A DNA stretch of 64,000 nucleotides from Streptomyces musisoli (lineage in GTDB: Bacteria; Actinomycetota; Actinomycetes; Streptomycetales; Streptomycetaceae), in contig NZ_JAERRH010000003.1 in the NCBI RefSeq assembly GCF_016741855.1, forward strand, positions 434,001 through 498,000. Reading direction: 5' to 3'. Below, piece by piece: positions 1 through 6,828 of this stretch; the stretch's first letter is position 1, and each line of letters starts with the position of its first letter. The position numbers and the translations under genes were made by a program. The notes beneath the pieces are model-generated. The model worked only from the letters and a program-made list of their open reading frames with translations, ran no database searches and was not told the origin of the DNA.

Positions 1-1551
1 CCGGAAGTTGACGGTGCCCTCGCCGATGCCCTTGCGCGCCAGCCACTCGGTGATGCGCGCCTTGGCGTCGACCACGCCCAGGCCGTTCAGCTTCACACCG
101 TCGCCGTCGGAGTTGACGATCTTCGCGTCGTAGGAGACGAAGGCGTCGTCCCAGGTGGACGGGTCGGTGCCGCGGCCGTCGGTCGGCTCGACCACGCAGC
201 GGATCGGCAGCTCGAAGGCGCGCGCGAACGCGAAGTCGCGGGTGTCGTGGCCCGGAACGGCCATGATCGCGCCGGTGCCGTAGCCCATCAGGACGTAGTC
301 GGCGATGAAGACGGGGACCGGCTCGCCGTTGACCGGGTTGGTCGCGAACGCGCCGGTGAAGACGCCGGTCTTGTCCTTGGCCTCGGCCTGCCGTTCGACG
401 TCGGACTTCGAGGCGGCCTGCGCGCGGTAGGCGGCGACGGCCTCGGCCGGGGTGGCGTGACCGCCGGTCCACACCTCGTGCGTGCCCTCGGGCCACGCCT
501 CGGGGGTGAACTTCTCGACCAGCGGGTGCTCGGGGGCCAGCACCATGTAGGTCGCGCCGAACAGGGTGTCCGGGCGGGTGGTGAAGACCGTGATGCGCTC
601 GCCGTCGATCGGGAAGTCGACGCGGGCGCCCTCGCTGCGGCCGATCCAGTTGCGCTGCTGCAGCTTGATGGCCTCGGGCCAGTCCAGCTCCTCCAGGTCC
701 TCCAGCAGCCGGTCGGCGTAGGCGGTGATGCGCATGTTCCACTGGCGCAGCTTGGCCTTGAAGACCGGGTAGTTGCCGCGCTCGGAACGGCCTTCGGCGG
801 TGACCTCCTCGTTGGCCAGCACGGTGCCCAGGCCGGGGCACCAGTTGACGGGCGCGTCGGAGGCGTAGGCCAGGCGGTACTCGCCCAGGACCTCGGCGCG
901 CTCGGCGGCGGTCAGCTCGTTCCAGGTGCGTCCGTGGTCACCGCGTACGGCACGCTCGCCGCTCTCGAACTGGGCGACCAGCTCGGAGATCGGGCGGGCC
1001 TTCCCCGCCTCGTCGTCGTACCAGGAGTTGAAGATCTGCAGGAAGATCCACTGGGTCCACTTGTAGTACTCCGGGTCGATCGTGGCGAACGACCGGCGCT
1101 TGTCGTGGCCCAGGCCCAGCCGGCGCAGCTGGGACTTCATGTTCTCGATGTTGGCCTCGGTGGACACGCGCGGGTGCGTGCCGGTCTGCACGGCGTACTG
1201 CTCGGCGGGCAGGCCGAAGGCGTCGAAGCCCAGGGTGTGCAGGACGTTGTGCCCGGTCATGCGCTGGAACCGGGCGTAGACGTCGGTGGCGATGTAGCCC
1301 AGCGGGTGGCCGACGTGCAGGCCCGCACCGGAGGGGTACGGGAACATGTCCATGATGAACTTCTTGGGCCGGGCGGCCAGCTCGGGATCACCCGCCAGGT
1401 CGCCCTCGGGGTTCGGCGCCGCGTAGGTGTTGTCGGCGTCCCAGAAGTCCTGCCAGCGTGCCTCGATGTCGGCTGCCATGGCGGCCGTGTAGCGGTGCGG
1501 GGCGGCCTCCGCCGACGTAGCAGCGGCGGCAGCGGGGTTCGTCTCGCTCAT
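1..1551 (-). CDS. leuS: Leucyl-tRNA synthetase, C-terminal part off the left edge
   Basis: This class I aminoacyl-tRNA synthetase charges tRNA-Leu in the cytoplasm. The visible 517 codons start at an ATG ([10 protein letters not shown]) and include the ATP-binding HIGH-type signature HVGHPLGYI near residue 79, the segment [20 protein letters not shown], the [15 protein letters not shown] region that leads into the CP1 editing domain, and editing-domain motifs [12 protein letters not shown] and [14 protein letters not shown]. The KMSKS loop and the anticodon-binding domain lie outside the window. About 110 nt upstream is a short ORF with three consecutive Leu codons followed by an intrinsic terminator, so expression is probably controlled by attenuation. 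Identification is secure. Confidence 0.98.
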   Translation of the reverse strand, partial: MSETNPAAAAATSAEAAPHRYTAAMAADIEARWQDFWDADNTYAAPNPEGDLAGDPELAARPKKFIMDMFPYPSGAGLHVGHPLGYIATDVYARFQRMTGHNVLHTLGFDAFGLPAEQYAVQTGTHPRVSTEANIENMKSQLRRLGLGHDKRRSFATIDPEYYKWTQWIFLQIFNSWYDDEAGKARPISELVAQFESGERAVRGDHGRTWNELTAAERAEVLGEYRLAYASDAPVNWCPGLGTVLANEEVTAEGRSERGNYPVFKAKLRQWNMRITAYADRLLEDLEELDWPEAIKLQQRNWIGRSEGARVDFPIDGERITVFTTRPDTLFGATYMVLAPEHPLVEKFTPEAWPEGTHEVWTGGHATPAEAVAAYRAQAASKSDVERQAEAKDKTGVFTGAFATNPVNGEPVPVFIADYVLMGYGTGAIMAVPGHDTRDFAFARAFELPIRCVVEPTDGRGTDPSTWDDAFVSYDAKIVNSDGDGVKLNGLGVVDAKARITEWLARKGIGEGTVNFR

Positions 1552-1591
1552 GATCCTCAAAGCTCCATCGATCGTCTCTGCCTGCGGAAAT

Positions 1592-1617
1592 GAAAAATCC
1601 CCTCGCACAGGAGGGGA
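1592..1617 (-). terminator. Attenuator terminator in the leuS leader
   Basis: Read on the minus strand this is a 7-bp stem TCCCCTC/GAGGGGA with a 6-nt loop, followed by five T residues, ending about 40 nt before the leuS ATG. An intrinsic terminator inside a leader, not after a gene, is the hallmark of transcription attenuation. Confidence 0.75.
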
Positions 1618-1618
1618 C

Positions 1619-1673
1619 GCCGCGCCGATGCCGACCTCACGGTCTGACCGGGGTCGGTACTGATCAGCGCGGC
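1619..1673 (-). promoter_or_regulatory. Leader stem overlapping the leader-peptide stop, upstream of the attenuator
   Basis: On the minus strand GCCGCGCTGAT (1673-1663, covering the leader-peptide stop codon) can pair with ATCGGCGCGGC (1629-1619, immediately 5' of the terminator stem), enclosing a second stem CCGACC/GGTCGG (1657-1652 with 1636-1631). A ribosome stalled on the Leu codons would sit on or next to the 5' arm, which gives a plausible switch. The exact alternative pairing was not folded computationally. Confidence 0.5.
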
Positions 1674-1702
1674 CCGCTAAGCAGAAGGCGTACGGCACGC
1701 AT
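1664..1702 (-). CDS. Leucine-rich leader peptide of leuS (12 aa)
   Basis: A short reading frame encodes [12 protein letters not shown] followed by TGA, with three consecutive Leu codons (CTT CTG CTT). A -10-like TACCCT (1714-1709) lies six bases before the ATG, so the transcript probably starts at the A of the ATG and is leaderless, a known habit of Streptomyces leader peptides. The peptide itself has no expected function; its translation rate would report charged tRNA-Leu supply to the attenuator just downstream. The order of leader peptide, stem, intrinsic terminator and leuS supports this reading. No experiment is visible, so this is inference from sequence layout. Confidence 0.65.
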   Translation of the reverse strand: MRAVRLLLSGPR

Positions 1703-1816
1703 GGCGCTAGGGTACCGCAGCCCTTGAGCAAGCCGCGACGCGCTTCCGTATCCCTGATGGACATGTCATGAAGCCCGCCCGGAACTGAACAGAGGTCAGT
1801 AATTACTTCGCGTACC

Positions 1817-1864
1817 GTCCCCTAAGGGACACGCCGCAATCAGATTGTGCGTTGATAACAACGC
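1817..1864. promoter_or_regulatory. Inverted repeats in the intergenic region before the cytochrome-like gene
   Basis: Two small inverted repeats occur here: GTCCC-ctaa-GGGAC (1817-1830) and GCGTTG-ataa-CAACGC (1849-1864). They lie 90-135 bp upstream of the ATG at 1953 and could be regulator operators or a 5'-UTR hairpin. The rest of 1703-1952 shows no other gene. Confidence 0.3.
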
Positions 1865-1952
1865 AATAACGCAAACCCTCGTACTGATCGGTATGACGCC
1901 ACTTAGAGTGCGGCAGCGGGACCGCTTTCCCGGAACTGCTCGGAGTGCCCCC

Positions 1953-3236
1953 ATGAACCCTCGTCGTAGTACCAGCTCGCTCCCCAAACCCGGCCGCTCG
2001 GCCTATGGGGTGGCATCGGCTGTCGTCCTGCTGCTCATACCCGTCGTCGTGCTGGTCGGAGGCAACCAGTTCCGCGACTTCCTGAACTTCGGCGCGGGCG
2101 TGCTGTCCCTCGTCTCGCTGAGCTGCTCGGTGATCTGGGGCCTGTTCGCCCAGGACCGGATCTTCCTGAACACACGCCAGCGGATCGTGGGCCAGGCGGT
2201 GCACCGGACGACCGCGGTCGCCTCGATCGCGTTCCTGCTGCTGCACATCACCACGAAGATCGCGCTCGGCCACACCGAGCTGATCGCCGCGGTCATCCCG
2301 TTCTCGCTCGGCGTCTCCGGCATCGGCGGCCTGATCGGCCTGGGCTCGCTGGCGGGCCTGCTGATGATCTTCGTGGGGGTCACCGGTGCCCTGCGCAGCA
2401 ACTTCGCCACGCCCGCCCCGGTGGCCGCCCGCTGGCGGGCCATGCACATGCTGGCCTATCCGGCCTGGTGCGCGGCGCTGCTGCACGGCCTCTACGCGGG
2501 TCGCACGGCGAAACCGATCTTCGTGATCCTCTACAGCCTCTCCCTGCTCGGCGTGATGGGGGCCCTCGCGCTGCGCGCCGCGCCGCGTCCGGTCAAGCGC
2601 AAGGTCGCCGACCGGCTGGTGGCCCTGTTCGGCAGCTCCGAGCGGGCCGTGCTCGACGATCTGGACGCCAGCCGCTCCCGGGTGGCCGAGTCGGCGCCGG
2701 CCGGCTTCGGGGGCCGGCGGGAGCCGAGGGCGACGGCCGCCGGAACGGCGGCTTCCCCGCTCTACCAGACCCCGGTCGCCCCGGCCCCCGAGCCGGCCTC
2801 CGGCTTCGCGGCGGCCTACCGCGCGGTGAACACGCCGGGCCGCCCGCAGCAGTCGTTCGGAGGCGACCAGACGGCCCGCATGGACCTGCCGCTGGATCTC
2901 CAGCCCACGGAGGCCATCCCGCGCATGGACGGCCCCTCCAGCACCTCGGGCAGCTGGCCGGTCCCGTCCCCGCCCCCGGTCGGCGAGGCACCGCCGTCCG
3001 CGTACGACCCGCTCCAGGACACCGGATACAACATCCCCGCCTATGGCAATCCGGGCGCCGCCGGATATGGCGGAAGTGACGTGTACGACACCCGTGAGAC
3101 AAACGGCTTCTACGGCACGTACAACGCGAGTGACACGTTCAACAGCGGTCCCGCCACCGAAACGCTGCCCGGCTCCTCCTACGAGGCGCCGGGTTCGGGC
3201 GAACCTTGGAACATGCCTTCCGGAGGCTTTAAGTGA
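1953..3236 (+). CDS. Cytochrome b/ferric-reductase-like membrane protein with disordered tail
   Basis: This 427-aa protein has about six hydrophobic segments in its first 215 residues. Histidines are suitably placed for heme: one in the third segment (FLLLHITT) and two in the fifth (AMHMLAY and LLHGLYAG), as in ferric-reductase-like or YedZ-like transmembrane domains. The remaining half is a Pro/Gly/Ser-rich, low-complexity cytoplasmic tail. The stop overlaps the GTG start of the following NuoF-like gene by 4 bp, so the two are translationally coupled and probably form one electron-transfer unit: a soluble flavin/Fe-S subunit passing electrons to membrane hemes. The ATG at 1953 is chosen because it precedes the first membrane segment closely; the frame stays open upstream. 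The substrate is unknown. Confidence 0.7.
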   Translation: MNPRRSTSSLPKPGRSAYGVASAVVLLLIPVVVLVGGNQFRDFLNFGAGVLSLVSLSCSVIWGLFAQDRIFLNTRQRIVGQAVHRTTAVASIAFLLLHITTKIALGHTELIAAVIPFSLGVSGIGGLIGLGSLAGLLMIFVGVTGALRSNFATPAPVAARWRAMHMLAYPAWCAALLHGLYAGRTAKPIFVILYSLSLLGVMGALALRAAPRPVKRKVADRLVALFGSSERAVLDDLDASRSRVAESAPAGFGGRREPRATAAGTAASPLYQTPVAPAPEPASGFAAAYRAVNTPGRPQQSFGGDQTARMDLPLDLQPTEAIPRMDGPSSTSGSWPVPSPPPVGEAPPSAYDPLQDTGYNIPAYGNPGAAGYGGSDVYDTRETNGFYGTYNASDTFNSGPATETLPGSSYEAPGSGEPWNMPSGGFK

Positions 3237-4843
3237 ACGAGGCCCTGCCCGACGTCCCAGAAGTCCGCGTGGTCGGACTTCCCCAGCTCACGTCGGGCTT
3301 CGACCTTGTGGAGCGGCTCGATCTGCCGATGCACCTGAAGGTGCACGGGCCGCTCGACCCGCTGGGCGGCGAGCAGCTCGCCCAGCTCGCCGAAGCCATC
3401 AACCTCAAGGGCCGCGGCGGCGCCGGCTTCCCCTTCCACAAGAAGCTGCGCTCGGTCGCCGAGTCCGCGATCAAGCGCGGGGTGCGGCCGGTCGTCGTGG
3501 TCAACGGCAGCGAGGACGAACCGGCATGCCGCAAGGACACGGTGCTGATCAACCGGGCCCCGCACCTCATCCTGGACGGCGCGCTGCTGTGCGCCGAGGC
3601 GCTCGGCGCGCGCACCCTGGTCATCGGCGTCACCCGGGAGTCCACGCAGCGCTCCATGGAGGCCGCGCTCGCCGAACGCGGGCTGAGCAACAGCCGTAGA
3701 TCGGCGCTGCGCGCGTGGGTGCAGCGCAATCCGGTGCGCATGGTCACCGGTGCCGCCGCCTCGCTGATCCGCTCGATCGACGGCGGCCCGGCGGTCCCGC
3801 CCGGCCGCAAGATCAGTGCCTCGCAGAGCGGGGTCGGCGGCGCGCCGACCCTGCTGTCGAACGCGGAGACGTTCGCGCAGCTGGCCATCGCCGCCCGCAT
3901 CGGCCCCGAGCGGTACGGCAACACGGGGCTGTACGACGAACCGGGCACCGTGATGCTCACCGTGTCCGGCGCCGTCGCCCGCCCGATGGTGATCGAGGTG
4001 CCCACGGGTGTGCCGCTGCGCTACGTGCTCCAGCTGGCCGGCGCCCCGCCGGTGCCGCAGGGCGTGCTGACCGGCGGCTACCACGGCAAGTGGATCGACG
4101 CGGCGACCGTCAACGAGGCGATCGTCTCCCGCAACTCGCTCGACGCCGTGGGCGGTTCGCTCGGCGCGGGCGCCATCCTGCCGATCAGCCAGGACACGTG
4201 CCCGCTGGGCGAGTCGCTGCGGGTGGCGCAGTGGCTGGCCGAGGAGAGCGCCGGCCAGTGCGGGCCCTGCTACCTCGGACTGCCCGCCGCCGCGCGCGGG
4301 ATGGAGGACATCCTGAACGGCGGCGGGCCGGCCGCCCTGGAGGCGCTGAAGCAGGTCGCGAAGAACGTGAAGCGGCGCGGTGCCTGTTCGCACCCGGACG
4401 GCTCGGCGATGTTCCTGGAGTCGACCATCAAGGCGTTCACCGACGATCTGGCCGCCCATGTCCTCGGGAACGGCTGCGGACGGCCCGTGGAGGGCGTTCT
4501 GCCGCTCTTCGAGGACGGCAAGGCGCCCACGGGCATCCCCGGTGGCGGTGAGCCCGCGGAGACCGGCGCCAGCCGCCAGAAGATCTACGTCGACTGGACG
4601 CTGTGCCGGGGCCACGGACTGTGCGCGGACATCCTTCCGGAGGTGTTCGAGCTCGGCGCCGACGGCTTCCCGACCGTCGCCCAGGCCCAGGTGCCGCGCT
4701 ACGCGGAGGCGAAGGCGCTGCGCGCGGTGCGCCGCTGCCCGGCGCTCGCCCTGCGCCTCGAGGAGGACACGCGCGGGCAGGCGCCGTCGCGCAACCTGCC
4801 GGTCCTCTCCCAGGGGCGCGGGAGGCGCGCGCTCGGCCGCTGA
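3233..4843 (+). CDS. NuoF-like NADH dehydrogenase flavoprotein with C-terminal [3Fe-4S]-type ferredoxin domain
   Basis: This 536-aa protein resembles the NuoF (51 kDa) fold. It has an FMN/NADH glycine-rich loop GRGGAGFPFHKK (about residues 60-71), the NGSEDEPACRKD motif (91-102), an SLBB segment around 260-290, and an Fe-S region near 340-385. In canonical NuoF the N3 cluster uses four cysteines; here C343, C346 and C385 remain but the first position is Ala340 (sequence ESAGQCGPC). After residue 445 comes a ferredoxin domain with C458-RGHGL-C464 and C502-P, the CX2HX2C...CP pattern of [3Fe-4S] ferredoxins. It is coupled by a 4-bp overlap to the membrane protein upstream. It is not part of a nuo operon, so it is probably a two-gene NAD(P)H-to-heme oxidoreductase. 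Confidence 0.75.
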   Translation: MNEALPDVPEVRVVGLPQLTSGFDLVERLDLPMHLKVHGPLDPLGGEQLAQLAEAINLKGRGGAGFPFHKKLRSVAESAIKRGVRPVVVVNGSEDEPACRKDTVLINRAPHLILDGALLCAEALGARTLVIGVTRESTQRSMEAALAERGLSNSRRSALRAWVQRNPVRMVTGAAASLIRSIDGGPAVPPGRKISASQSGVGGAPTLLSNAETFAQLAIAARIGPERYGNTGLYDEPGTVMLTVSGAVARPMVIEVPTGVPLRYVLQLAGAPPVPQGVLTGGYHGKWIDAATVNEAIVSRNSLDAVGGSLGAGAILPISQDTCPLGESLRVAQWLAEESAGQCGPCYLGLPAAARGMEDILNGGGPAALEALKQVAKNVKRRGACSHPDGSAMFLESTIKAFTDDLAAHVLGNGCGRPVEGVLPLFEDGKAPTGIPGGGEPAETGASRQKIYVDWTLCRGHGLCADILPEVFELGADGFPTVAQAQVPRYAEAKALRAVRRCPALALRLEEDTRGQAPSRNLPVLSQGRGRRALGR

Positions 4844-4854
4844 GCCCACGCGGA

Positions 4855-4885
4855 GGGCGGGCCACCCGGCTCGGGTGACCCGCCC
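4855..4885 (+). terminator. Terminator hairpin after the NuoF-like gene
   Basis: A 14-bp stem with one mismatch (GGGCGGGCCACCCG / CGGGTGACCCGCCC) and a 3-nt loop sits 12 bp after the stop and is followed by a pyrimidine-rich stretch. Confidence 0.65.
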
Positions 4886-4917
4886 CTTCGTTCCCCACGT
4901 CTTCCTTCACAACACGC

Positions 4918-4953
4918 CGAAGGCGGACCATCCATCGGGATGATCCGCCTTCG
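4918..4953 (-). terminator. Terminator of the first tRNA-Ala gene
   Basis: A 10-bp perfect stem CGAAGGCGGA/TCCGCCTTCG lies directly downstream (minus direction) of the tRNA 3' end at 4961. Confidence 0.55.
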
Positions 4954-4960
4954 ATTTCTG

Positions 4961-5033
4961 TGGAGCTAAGGAGAATTGAACTCCTGACCTCCTGCATGCC
5001 ATGCAGGCGCTCTACCAACTGAGCTATAGCCCC
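4961..5033 (-). tRNA. tRNA-Ala, anticodon GGC (copy 1)
   Basis: A 73-nt cloverleaf starts GGGGCTA and ends TAGCTCC-A. The anticodon stem CCTGC/GCAGG encloses loop ATGGCAT, so the anticodon is GGC (reads GCC/GCU). The acceptor stem has the G3-U70 wobble pair that marks alanine tRNA. The T arm contains GTTCAA. CCA is not encoded. An identical copy lies at 9460-9532. Confidence 0.95.
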
Positions 5034-5074
5034 TTGTTTTGTTGTTTCGCCCGGTTCCCCCGGCGACGTCGTAA

Positions 5075-5103
5075 ACATTACAGGCCCGAGGACGTAGCAC
5101 CAA
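5075..5103 (-). promoter_or_regulatory. Probable vegetative promoter of tRNA-Ala copy 1
   Basis: On the minus strand TTGGTG (5103-5098), a 17-bp spacer, and TAATGT (5080-5075) match the HrdB-type -35/-10 pattern and would start RNA about 35 nt before the mature tRNA 5' end. Confidence 0.5.
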
Positions 5104-5126
5104 ATCGGTTTCGGCTTCGAACCGAT
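5104..5126. promoter_or_regulatory. Inverted repeat upstream of the GT87 gene
   Basis: ATCGGTT-n9-AACCGAT, 7-bp perfect arms, 22 bp before the ATG at 5148. It abuts the divergent tRNA promoter and may be an operator or simply a hairpin. Confidence 0.3.
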
Positions 5127-5147
5127 ACGGCCGCTAATGTCGGCTTC

Positions 5148-6380
5148 ATGACCATGATCGCGCCGCCCGCAGCCCACCGCCGGATCGCGGTCGCCCTCGG
5201 GGTGTGCCTCGTGTCGTTCACGGCGTTCTGGGCAGCTCAGCAGGCCGCGCACGTGTCGATGATCGACCTGATGGTCTACCGGGCCGAGGGCGCCGCCGTG
5301 CGCGCCGGCGGCGACCTGTACGCCCTGCGTGCGACGGCGGCGCACCTGCCGACCACCTACCCGCCGTTCGCGGCCCTGCTGTTCGCCCCGCTGTCCCTGC
5401 CTAACCCCGCGCTGCTGCGCACGCTGGCGACGGCCGGCAATCTCGCGCTGCTGGTGATGCTCGTACGGCTGTCGCTGAAACTCGTCGGCCACGCGCGCGT
5501 GGAGACCGTCTTCTGGGTCGCGGCGCCGGCCGTGTGGTGCGAGCCGGTGTGGACGACCCTGCGCTACGGCCAGATCAACCTGCTGCTGGCCGTCCTGGTG
5601 CTGTGGGACCTGACCCGCCGCCCCGCCGGCGGGTACGACCGCTGGTCGGGGGTGGGTCTCGGGCTGGCCACGGCGGTCAAGCTGACGCCCGCGCTGTTCC
5701 CGATGTTCCTGCTCGCCACCGGCCTCGCGGACCGCCGTGGGGGCGGGGGCGGCGAACCGTGGCTGCGGCACGCGCGCGGGGCGGCCGTCGTGTTCGCCGG
5801 GGCGACTGTGCTGGCGGCGGCCGTCCTGCCGTACGACTCCTGGCGGTTCTGGACGGGCATGGTCTTTCGCGCGAGCCGGGTCGGGCGGGCCGAGGACACC
5901 GCCAACCAGGCCCTGCGCGGCATCCTGGCCCGGTTTCTGCACACGCCCGACCCGGGGGCCCTCTGGGCCGTCTGCACGGCCGGGGTGGCCGCCTTGGGCC
6001 TCGCGGTGGCCGTGCGGGCGGAGTTGCGGGAGCGGCGGGCCTGGGCGGTGTGCGCCTGTGCGGTCACCGCGCTGCTGATCAGCCCGGTGTCGTGGACCCA
6101 CCACTGGGTGTGGTGCGTGCCGCTGGTGCTGCTGCTGTGGTCGCGCGGACACCGGGCGGCCGCCCTCGGCGCCCTGCTGGTCTTCTGCTCGTACGTCCCC
6201 TGGTGGGTGCCGCACGGGACCGGCCGGCCCGAACTGCGCCTGGCGGGCGCGGACTTGCTCCTGTCGGCCGCCTATGGAGGGATCGGCGGGCTTTTCCTCG
6301 CGCTGGCCCGGACATCGTTGCCGACGCCCGCACCGGACGTGGTCCGCGTCAAGCCGTCACGAACTGGTAGAACCTCTTGA
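5148..6380 (+). CDS. GT87-family polyprenol-phosphate-dependent mannosyltransferase-like membrane protein
   Basis: This 410-aa protein has about ten membrane segments and matches the actinobacterial DUF2029/GT87 family (PimE-type GT-C fold). The signature acidic residue pair follows the first transmembrane helix (SMIDLMVYRAEG), followed by DLYAL and the TTYPPFAALLFAPL segment typical of the family. Other family features are LRYGQINLLLAVLVLWDL and KLTPALFPMFLL. GT-C enzymes of this family transfer mannose from polyprenyl-phosphomannose on the outer membrane face, for lipoglycan or glycan synthesis. The first ATG after the tRNA promoter region (MTMIAPP) is taken as the start. The 3' end overlaps the convergent 77-aa gene by 32 bp. 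The acceptor cannot be told from sequence. Confidence 0.8.
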   Translation: MTMIAPPAAHRRIAVALGVCLVSFTAFWAAQQAAHVSMIDLMVYRAEGAAVRAGGDLYALRATAAHLPTTYPPFAALLFAPLSLPNPALLRTLATAGNLALLVMLVRLSLKLVGHARVETVFWVAAPAVWCEPVWTTLRYGQINLLLAVLVLWDLTRRPAGGYDRWSGVGLGLATAVKLTPALFPMFLLATGLADRRGGGGGEPWLRHARGAAVVFAGATVLAAAVLPYDSWRFWTGMVFRASRVGRAEDTANQALRGILARFLHTPDPGALWAVCTAGVAALGLAVAVRAELRERRAWAVCACAVTALLISPVSWTHHWVWCVPLVLLLWSRGHRAAALGALLVFCSYVPWWVPHGTGRPELRLAGADLLLSAAYGGIGGLFLALARTSLPTPAPDVVRVKPSRTGRTS

Positions 6381-6582
6381 GCGTGCAGTGCTCCTCCAGG
6401 AGCCGGCCGTAGATCGGCTCGCCCTCCAGTTCGCGGTACGTCTCGATCGGGTCGCCTTTTATGATCAGCGCCCGCGCGCATTCCTCGCACCAGTACTGGT
6501 AATCGGGATTGATCGGCTCCATGTCACGGACGATCGGCGTTCCGCTCCCGCACCAGTCGCACTTTCGCCTGTGTGCACCCAT
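6349..6582 (-). CDS. Small zinc-ribbon-like protein, 77 aa, function unknown
   Basis: MGAHRRKCDWCGSGTPIVRD opens a 77-aa protein with two CxxC pairs, CDWC (residues 8-11) and CEEC (32-35), that can bind one zinc ion. The rest is a charged helical segment ending FYQFVTA. It lies only 3 bp downstream of another zinc-ribbon microprotein gene, so the two are probably co-transcribed. Its 3' end overlaps the convergent GT87 gene by 32 bp. No enzymatic motif is visible. Conserved small proteins of this type occur in Streptomyces, but no function is assigned here. Confidence 0.75.
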   Translation of the reverse strand: MGAHRRKCDWCGSGTPIVRDMEPINPDYQYWCEECARALIIKGDPIETYRELEGEPIYGRLLEEHCTLKRFYQFVTA

Positions 6583-6585
6583 TGA

Positions 6586-6759
6586 TCAGCTCCAGCTGTG
6601 GCCGCAGGCCGTGCACACGTAGGAGATTCCGCCATTGTCGCCGAGAACTTGCGCCACATGCGCGGAACCGCAGGAAGGGCAGCTCAGCCGGGTGGTCGTG
6701 TCCCGTATCAACGCCGCACCGAGGAGGTGGCCGCCCTCCTCAAGGATGCTCGCAGGCAT
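6586..6759 (-). CDS. 57-aa zinc-ribbon microprotein
   Basis: The frame encodes MPASILEEGGHLLGAALIRD followed by a C4 zinc ribbon: CPSC at residues 27-30 and CTAC at 49-52, ending GHSWS. The spacing and the terminal aromatic/His resemble a TFIIS-type or rubredoxin-knuckle ribbon. A good ribosome site (GGGAGGGAG) precedes the ATG by about 6 bases. The gene is upstream of, and 3 bp from, the 77-aa zinc-ribbon gene. It is shorter than common gene-calling cutoffs and easily missed. Role unknown; a nucleic-acid or protein-binding adaptor is the simplest guess. Confidence 0.75.
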   Translation of the reverse strand: MPASILEEGGHLLGAALIRDTTTRLSCPSCGSAHVAQVLGDNGGISYVCTACGHSWS

Positions 6760-6828
6760 CGCTACTCCCTCCCGTCGGGCCGCGCCCCCTTCCGGCCGTT
6801 TGATTCTGCCACGACCGGGCCAATACGG

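Noticed and set aside
247..1593. Long plus-strand frame opposite leuS
   Set aside because: Its protein is low-complexity Gly/Val/Arg sequence produced by the GC-rich third codon position of leuS; no ribosome site or family.
1600..1700. T-box riboswitch for leuS
   Set aside because: No exact T-box core (GGTGGNACCGCG) and no clear specifier loop; the Leu-codon leader peptide explains the attenuator better.
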